Of a DNA stretch of 11,267 nucleotides, positions 7,038-11,267 are shown one piece after another; the first letter of the stretch is position 1; every line of letters starts with the position of its first letter. Below the pieces are notes generated by a model. That model was not told the DNA's origin and searched no databases. It saw nothing but the letters and a program-made list of their open reading frames with translations. Both the position numbers and the translations under genes were made by a program. This DNA is from an uncultured Amylibacter sp. (lineage in GTDB: Bacteria; Pseudomonadota; Alphaproteobacteria; Rhodobacterales; Rhodobacteraceae): positions 1-11,267 of the forward strand of contig CALDZS010000266.1 of NCBI GenBank assembly GCA_937944065.1, given 5' to 3'.

Positions 7038-7649
7038 ATGTCTAAAATACTAGGTTTTGATAATGAGTTACATCGAATGGAGGCATTGTCGCCTTCTGGA
7101 TACTTTTTGGGTCTGCATATCAGGTTTACGTCACCGCTAATAACTTTACGTACCTATCCACAAGAATGGCAGGATCATTACACCGCGAATGTATACGTGG
7201 TTCGTGATCCGTTGATTGCGTGGGCATTCTCAAAAACTGGAGCAAATAGATGGAGTGAAATAGGCATACCTGACCCGTTTAATATTATGGGGCAGGCATC
7301 AGAGTATGGTATGAAGTATGGTATTGCAGTTTCGTGTGGCCCCCTCGGTTCGCGTTCTATTGGTGCAGCTTCGCGTAGTGATCGAGAGTACACAGATGAA
7401 GAAATCGCCGAAGTGAAGCGGTTAGTCGAATTTCTTCACGTGAAGACAGAGCCCCCTGACAGCCTAACTAAGGCACAGCAGGAGGCTTTGGGACTAATAG
7501 CAGCGGGACATCGCCATGCAGAGGCGGCGGCAACACTTGGAATTTCGGAGAGTGCACTAAAGGTCAGGTTAACGTCGGCTAGGAACCGACTACTGGCTCG
7601 TACAACTGCCGAAGCAATACAAAGGGCCAAGGAATATCGCCTACTCTAG
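7038..7649 (+). CDS. LuxR-type acyl-homoserine-lactone-responsive regulator
   Basis: A 203-residue cytoplasmic transcription factor. The N-terminal autoinducer-binding domain (about 15-135) keeps the family residues at correct spacing: W44, Y48, D57, P58 and W72, matching TraR W57, Y61, D70, P71 and W85. The C-terminal LuxR helix-turn-helix runs about 142-190 (LTKAQQEALGLIAAG, LGISESALKVRL). The positions equivalent to TraR L182 and G188 are kept (L151, G157), but the nearly invariant E178 is Q147. A luxI-type gene starts 53 bp downstream, making it the likely cognate receptor. No strong ribosome binding site precedes the ATG. Codon use, with several ATA, CTA, AGG and AGA, is unlike the flanking genes and suggests a different history. 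Confidence 0.9.
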   Translation: MSKILGFDNELHRMEALSPSGYFLGLHIRFTSPLITLRTYPQEWQDHYTANVYVVRDPLIAWAFSKTGANRWSEIGIPDPFNIMGQASEYGMKYGIAVSCGPLGSRSIGAASRSDREYTDEEIAEVKRLVEFLHVKTEPPDSLTKAQQEALGLIAAGHRHAEAAATLGISESALKVRLTSARNRLLARTTAEAIQRAKEYRLL

Positions 7650-7664
7650 GTAACAAATGAACCG

Positions 7665-7694
7665 CCAGCTACAATACTAACGGGACTAAGCTGG
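7665..7694 (+). repeat. Inverted repeat overlapping the luxI ribosome binding site
   Basis: CCAGCT (7665-7670) and AGCTGG (7689-7694) are perfect complements separated by 18 bases. The right arm runs into the luxI ribosome binding site GGAGG (7693-7697). As RNA it could partly hide that site; as DNA it could be a binding palindrome. Six base pairs across 18 bases is weak evidence. Confidence 0.3.
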
Positions 7695-7702
7695 AGGCTA
7701 CA

Positions 7703-8290
7703 ATGCAAACAACAACTTTATCATTTGATAATATTCACAATCACGGTGTGCTATTTTCAAACCTTCTTCGTGCGCGAAGAAATTGTTTTATCGTGGAAAA
7801 AGAATGGGATCTGCCAGAGGCAGACGGCATGGAATATGATCAATATGACAATCCGTCCAGCAGATGGATTGCCGTTCATGATCGCACGTCGATTTTGGCG
7901 GGTGTTCGGATGACGCCGTCTACGGCGCGTTGTGGCATCTATTCGTACATGATTAAAGACGCTCAAAATGGGCTTTTGGATTCGATTCCACGTGACCTGA
8001 TGTATGAAAAAGCCCCCGTTGCGGGTCATATATGGGAAGGCTCTCGGGTCTTTGTGTCCAGCCATGTGCCATCTGAAAAGCGGATGGAAGTGCAACTTAG
8101 CCTGATGGCGGAACTGATCCGCGCGTCACGTGAAAAAGGCGCTACACAATTGTTTGGATTGGTTCCTGCGATATGGCCACGCTGGGTGCGCCGTTTGGGA
8201 ATTGATGCGAATGCGGCGGGTAAGATTTTGAAAATCGACGGCGTTCCGCATCAGGTTGCTCAAATGCACCTAGGCAGCCAACTACACTAA
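7703..8290 (+). CDS. LuxI-type acyl-homoserine-lactone synthase
   Basis: A 195-residue autoinducer synthase that makes an N-acyl-homoserine lactone from S-adenosylmethionine and an acyl carrier (acyl-ACP in most members). All hallmark residues are present at family spacing: R25, F29, W35, E44, D46 and D49 in the N-terminal half, R69 in GVRMTPS, and E112 with R115 in WEGSRVFV. The C-terminal half (about 125-165), which forms the acyl pocket, is less conserved and does not let me predict chain length. GGAGG (7693-7697) sits 5 bases before the ATG. It follows luxR with a 53-bp gap, probably on the same transcript. Its codon use looks closer to neighbouring housekeeping genes than luxR does. Confidence 0.93.
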   Translation: MQTTTLSFDNIHNHGVLFSNLLRARRNCFIVEKEWDLPEADGMEYDQYDNPSSRWIAVHDRTSILAGVRMTPSTARCGIYSYMIKDAQNGLLDSIPRDLMYEKAPVAGHIWEGSRVFVSSHVPSEKRMEVQLSLMAELIRASREKGATQLFGLVPAIWPRWVRRLGIDANAAGKILKIDGVPHQVAQMHLGSQLH

Positions 8291-8313
8291 CCACTGTTTG
8301 TATTTGCCCTCCA

Positions 8314-8342
8314 GCGAGTTTCCAAATCTATTGGAAACTCGC
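8314..8342. repeat. Perfect 12-bp inverted repeat between luxI and rarA
   Basis: GCGAGTTTCCAA (8314-8325) and TTGGAAACTCGC (8331-8342) are exact reverse complements around ATCTA. No T-run follows on either strand, so it is not a classic intrinsic terminator. It begins 23 bases after the luxI stop and ends 38 bases before rarA. It may be a 3' stabilising hairpin for luxRI, a factor-assisted terminator, or an operator for rarA. Confidence 0.75.
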
Positions 8343-8380
8343 CCATGGAATTCACGATTACAAAGGTCTAAGAGTAATAG

Positions 8381-9697
8381 ATGGCCGATTTATTTGACAT
8401 AGGCGCGGGATCAGCGCACGCGTCACCACAGCACCAACCACTGGCGGATCGTATCCGACCGAAGGCCTTATCACAGGTTATCGGTCAAGCGCAGGTTGTT
8501 GGCCCAGAAGGGCCATTGCGTTCGATGCTGGATGCTGGAAGCCTTTCTTCCTTGATATTTTGGGGTCCTCCTGGGGTTGGCAAAACCACGCTGGCGCGCT
8601 TGCTGGCTGACGAGGTTGATCTGCACTTTGTTCAGATCAGTGCGATTTTTTCCGGGGTGGCTGATCTTAAAAAAGTATTTCAAGCCGCGAAGATGCGGGC
8701 GCAGAATGGCAAAGGCACATTGCTGTTTGTGGACGAAATCCATCGATTTAACAAAGCTCAGCAAGATGGATTTCTACCCTTCATGGAAGATGGCACAATT
8801 ATTTTGGTTGGTGCCACCACCGAAAATCCATCATTCGAGCTGAATGCTGCACTGATGTCACGATCTCAAGTCATGGTGCTGGAACGTCTGTCGCTGGCCG
8901 ATCTGGAACTGATGGTTCAACGCGCAGAGCAGGAGTTGGGCAAAGCGTTGCCCCTAACCGCGCGGGCGCGCGAAACTTTGTTAGAAATGGCCGATGGAGA
9001 CGGGCGTTCTTTGTTGAACTTGGCAGAGCAATGTTTTGCGTGGGACAATGCCGCGAAGGTAGATGTCGAAGAATTGGCGAAACGATTGTCCAAACGGGCA
9101 CCGAAATATGATAAATCGGGCGACGAACATTACAATCTAATCTCGGCGTTGCATAAATCTGTGCGGGGGTCCGATCCCGATGCTTCGGTTTACTGGTTGG
9201 CACGGATGCTAACGGGCGGCGAGGATCCGCGCTATTTGGCGCGTCGGATAACGCGCATGGCGGTCGAAGATATTGGTCTGGCCGATCCCCAAGCACAAAC
9301 CATTTGCTTGCAAGCCTGGCAAACCTATGAACGGCTTGGCAGTCCAGAGGGCGAACTGGCATTGGCCCAAGCAGTGATCTATTTGGCGCTAGCGCCTAAA
9401 TCTAACGCGTCCTATGTGGCGTATAAAGCGGCCATGTCATCGGCAAAGAAAACTGGATCACTGCCGCCGCCAAATCATATTATGCCTGCGCCAACCTCGT
9501 TGATGAAGGAATTGGGCCACGGCAAAGGATATGACTATGATCATGATGCCGAAGACGGGTTTTCGGGTCAGAATTACTTTCCAGATGATATGCCGCGTGG
9601 CATTTATTACCTGCCAGTAGAACGTGGGACGGAACGTGAGTTTAAAAAGCGTATCGACTATTTCTCTAAACTACGCCACAAGCGCCAAGATAAATGA
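8381..9697 (+). CDS. rarA: Replication-associated recombination protein A (RarA/MgsA AAA+ ATPase)
   Basis: A 438-residue AAA+ ATPase of the RarA/MgsA/WRNIP1 family, related to clamp-loader subunits and acting at stalled replication forks in the cytoplasm. Residues 20-40 carry the family start (PLADRIRPKALSQVIGQ). Walker A is GPPGVGKTT (62-70), Walker B LLFVDE (114-119), and sensor 1 GATTEN (144-149), with an SRS arginine near 161. The C-terminal half has RSLLNLAEQ, the HKSVRGSDPDASVYWLARML block, AVEDIGLADP, and the conserved ending GYDYDHDAEDGFSGQNYFPD. Length is normal. The start has only moderate ribosome-binding support (AAGAG near 8370). crcB begins 28 bp downstream. Confidence 0.96.
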   Translation: MADLFDIGAGSAHASPQHQPLADRIRPKALSQVIGQAQVVGPEGPLRSMLDAGSLSSLIFWGPPGVGKTTLARLLADEVDLHFVQISAIFSGVADLKKVFQAAKMRAQNGKGTLLFVDEIHRFNKAQQDGFLPFMEDGTIILVGATTENPSFELNAALMSRSQVMVLERLSLADLELMVQRAEQELGKALPLTARARETLLEMADGDGRSLLNLAEQCFAWDNAAKVDVEELAKRLSKRAPKYDKSGDEHYNLISALHKSVRGSDPDASVYWLARMLTGGEDPRYLARRITRMAVEDIGLADPQAQTICLQAWQTYERLGSPEGELALAQAVIYLALAPKSNASYVAYKAAMSSAKKTGSLPPPNHIMPAPTSLMKELGHGKGYDYDHDAEDGFSGQNYFPDDMPRGIYYLPVERGTEREFKKRIDYFSKLRHKRQDK

Positions 9698-9725
9698 TTT
9701 AGGCCTACGAACAGGAGCGCTGAAG

Positions 9726-10079
9726 ATGACATTTTTTCAAGTTGCCCTTGGTGGTGCAATCGGTGCTTGTTTGCGCCATGCGTTGGTCGGGTCGGTTGGT
9801 TTTCCATACGGAACATTGTCTGTGAATGTTATTGGGTCCTTTGCCATGGGTATCGCGTTTGTGCTTTTGTGGGACAAAGGGTGGGATCGTCATCTGCCGT
9901 TGTTGATGACAGGTATCTTGGGTGGTTTCACCACCTTCAGCGCATTTTCACTGGACACGTTGCGTTTGTTTGAAACGGGTAAATATTTGGGTGCCTTCGG
10001 GTATGTCGCAGCATCTGTGATGCTGTCTTTGGTCGCGATTTTCGCTGCCGTCACACTAATGCGAGCGGTATTATCATGA
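9726..10079 (+). CDS. crcB: Fluoride channel CrcB/Fluc
   Basis: A 117-residue small membrane protein of the Fluc family, which forms dual-topology dimers that leak toxic fluoride out of the cytoplasm. It has the four expected hydrophobic segments, GGAIGACLRH at 9-18, the conserved Asn in SVNVIGSF (N34), and the GGFTTFSAFSLDT signature (66-78) with the pore phenylalanines and sodium-site region. ATG 9726 has AGGAG 8 bases upstream; an in-frame ATG at 9624 would overlap rarA and adds unrelated sequence. Its stop overlaps the next start as ATGA. No fluoride riboswitch can fit in the 28-bp gap upstream. Confidence 0.95.
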   Translation: MTFFQVALGGAIGACLRHALVGSVGFPYGTLSVNVIGSFAMGIAFVLLWDKGWDRHLPLLMTGILGGFTTFSAFSLDTLRLFETGKYLGAFGYVAASVMLSLVAIFAAVTLMRAVLS

Positions 10080-11122
10080 GTAGAGTTCAAATGATCCAAG
10101 TTGAGGATGATGGCGATAATCAACGTCTTGATCGCTGGCTGCGCAAACAGTTTTCGCAACTGAGCCAAGTGCAAATCGAAAAGATGTGTCGCAAGGGCGA
10201 AATCCGTGTCGATGGGGGCAGGGTCAAAGCGAACACACGCATGGTGGTCGGCCAATCCGTGCGTGTCCCGCCCCTGCCAGAAGCAGGCGAGCGGACAACC
10301 AATTTGATCCCACGCACGATTAGCAAAGAAGATGCGGCGATGATCCAGGCGTGCGTCATTTACAAGGATGACCATATCATCGCGTTGAACAAACCAGCGG
10401 GTCTGGCTGTGCAAGGCGGGTCAAAAACCACCCGCCATGTGGATGGGTTGGCCGAGGCGTTGAAATACGAATTAGACACAAAACCAAAGTTGGTGCATCG
10501 GTTGGACAAAGACACGTCGGGTGTTTTACTTTTGGCGCGCACGGGCAAAGCCGCGCTTGGATTGGCCAAAGCGTTTCAAACGCGCGAAACGCGTAAGATT
10601 TATTGGGCCGCTGTTGCGGGCTGCCCGCATCCCAAGGTTGGCACCATCAAGTTTGGTTTGGTCAAAGCCGCGGGTCATGGTCCGCACGGGGCTGGCGAAA
10701 AGATGATTTGTGTGCATCCCAAAGAGGTACAAAATCACGATGGTGCCAAACATGCGACCACGGATTACCGTGTATTGGAAGAGGTTGGCAAACGTGCCGC
10801 ATGGGTGGCATTGGTACCAATCACTGGACGTACACATCAGTTGCGTGCGCATATGGCTGAAATCGGCTCGCCGATTGTGGGCGATGGAAAGTATGGCACG
10901 AACTCGCAAACCAACGAAGGCGATGGTTGGGGGGCACAGTTGGGCGGTGACATCAGTAAAAAGATGCACCTACACGCGCGCTCCATCCATCTGACACATC
11001 CAATCACCAAGGCTGATCTGATGCTGACGGCACCGATGCCCGATCATATGCAGCGCACGTGGGATATGTTCGGTTGGCAAACTAAATACGCACCTGTGGA
11101 GCCGTTCGAGGATTTGATGTGA
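10076..11122 (+). CDS. RluC/RluD-type ribosomal large subunit pseudouridine synthase
   Basis: A 348-residue RluA-family enzyme that isomerises uridines in 23S rRNA. An N-terminal S4 RNA-binding domain (about 15-65: QRLDRWLRKQF, IEKMCRKGEIRVDG) is followed by the catalytic domain. That domain contains IIALNKPAGLAVQGG and the active-site motif HRLDKDTSG (141-149) with catalytic Asp144. Near the C-terminus are PITGRTHQLRAHMAEIGSPI and GDGKYG. S4 domain plus HRLD points to RluC or RluD. The RluC site set (U955, U2504, U2580 in E. coli) is more likely in this family context, but sequence alone does not settle it. The start overlaps the crcB stop (ATGA, 10076-10079), indicating coupled translation. 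Confidence 0.92.
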   Translation: MSRVQMIQVEDDGDNQRLDRWLRKQFSQLSQVQIEKMCRKGEIRVDGGRVKANTRMVVGQSVRVPPLPEAGERTTNLIPRTISKEDAAMIQACVIYKDDHIIALNKPAGLAVQGGSKTTRHVDGLAEALKYELDTKPKLVHRLDKDTSGVLLLARTGKAALGLAKAFQTRETRKIYWAAVAGCPHPKVGTIKFGLVKAAGHGPHGAGEKMICVHPKEVQNHDGAKHATTDYRVLEEVGKRAAWVALVPITGRTHQLRAHMAEIGSPIVGDGKYGTNSQTNEGDGWGAQLGGDISKKMHLHARSIHLTHPITKADLMLTAPMPDHMQRTWDMFGWQTKYAPVEPFEDLM

Positions 11123-11267
11123 CCCCAAGCCTAAAGAAACGGTTTTGGAAAACGGTTACAGTGACGCAAGACGATACAGGGTTTGGCGTCGCGTTAGACC
11201 AGCACCAATTGAAAACACCGCTAAAAGCTTCTTTCAGTGTACCAACCCGTGCACTGGCAGACTTGGT
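11119..11267 (+). CDS. ATP12-family F1-ATPase assembly chaperone (partial, cut by window end)
   Basis: Forty-nine codons are visible, from GTG 11119 overlapping the rluC-type stop as GTGA. The peptide KKRFWKTVTVTQDDTGFGVA, then LDQHQLKTPLKASFSVPTRALADL, has the ATP12 N-terminal pattern: a KRFW start, a D-x-x-x-LKTP strand turn, and PTRALA. ATP12 proteins bind F1 alpha subunits during ATP synthase assembly in mitochondria and are common in alphaproteobacteria. The overlapping start suggests the same transcription unit as crcB and the pseudouridine synthase. The frame stays open to the window end. Confidence 0.82.
   Translation, partial: MTPSLKKRFWKTVTVTQDDTGFGVALDQHQLKTPLKASFSVPTRALADL

Noticed and set aside
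7650..7702. Canonical lux box upstream of luxI
   Set aside because: No 20-bp dyad with the CTG-N10-CAG core was found; only the CCAGCT/AGCTGG repeat with an 18-base gap.
8871..9362. 163-codon minus-strand ORF inside rarA
   Set aside because: Antisense shadow of a conserved ATPase; low-complexity Pro/Arg composition typical of a wrong frame.
9624..9725. 34-codon extension of crcB overlapping rarA
   Set aside because: Unrelated sequence inside another gene; AGGAG and the Fluc N-terminus support 9726.
9698..9725. Fluoride riboswitch ahead of crcB
   Set aside because: The gap from rarA is only 28 bp, too short for the element.
9890..10414. 174-codon minus-strand ORF across crcB and the pseudouridine synthase
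   Set aside because: Covers two well-supported genes on the opposite strand and has no recognisable motif.
1..11267. CRISPR arrays, insertion sequences, tRNA or rRNA genes
   Set aside because: No regularly spaced repeats, transposase motifs, terminal inverted repeats or tRNA-like cloverleaf sequences were seen.

Overview
The window looks like a chromosomal segment of an alphaproteobacterium of the Rhodobacterales (roseobacter group), with moderate to low GC for that group. The basis is recall of protein families rather than a search: RpoA, S11, S13, L17, SecY and the four-cysteine adenylate kinase all read as Rhodobacteraceae versions, and the order rarA-crcB-rluC-ATP12 is familiar from that family.

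Region 1 (1-1410) lies just upstream of the distal spc ribosomal operon and is not ribosomal. It holds the tail of an unidentified, possibly decayed protein interrupted by a TGA (3-332), about 210 bp without a clear gene, a Dabb-domain protein (545-838), and a convergent small Tat-exported protein on the minus strand (835-1224). The two gene ends overlap by 4 bp. The usual upstream neighbour of rplO, rpmD (L30), is absent, so rplO probably has its own promoter; a candidate lies at 1287-1315.

Region 2 (1411-6764) is the highly expressed core: rplO, secY, adk, rpsM, rpsK, rpoA and rplQ, all on the plus strand, ending at a textbook intrinsic terminator (6737-6764). It supplies ribosomal proteins, the Sec channel, nucleotide balance and the RNA polymerase alpha subunit. 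The large intercistronic gaps each carry strong stem-loops, and the rplO-secY one has a T-tract. Several starts need correcting from the longest reading frame: secY 1999, rpsM TTG 4240, rpoA 5107, rplQ 6295 and crcB 9726.

Region 3 (6765-8380) is an accessory quorum-sensing module between housekeeping blocks: a luxR-type regulator followed by a luxI-type acyl-homoserine-lactone synthase. Divergent from luxR is a small uncharacterised minus-strand ORF with a good ribosome binding site. Between them lies a 13-bp palindrome that could be an operator. A perfect 12-bp inverted repeat separates luxI from rarA. The luxR codon usage differs visibly from its neighbours.

Region 4 (8381-11267) is housekeeping again: rarA (replication-fork ATPase), crcB (fluoride channel), an RluC/RluD-type pseudouridine synthase, and the start of an ATP12 F1-ATPase assembly chaperone cut by the window end. 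The last three genes are packed with 4-bp stop/start overlaps and probably form one transcription unit. No mobile element, CRISPR array, tRNA or rRNA was seen.

The known systems here (ribosomal operon, LuxR/LuxI) are not new. The least explained parts are the small ORF and palindrome next to luxR, the series of operon hairpins, and the broken frame at the left edge.
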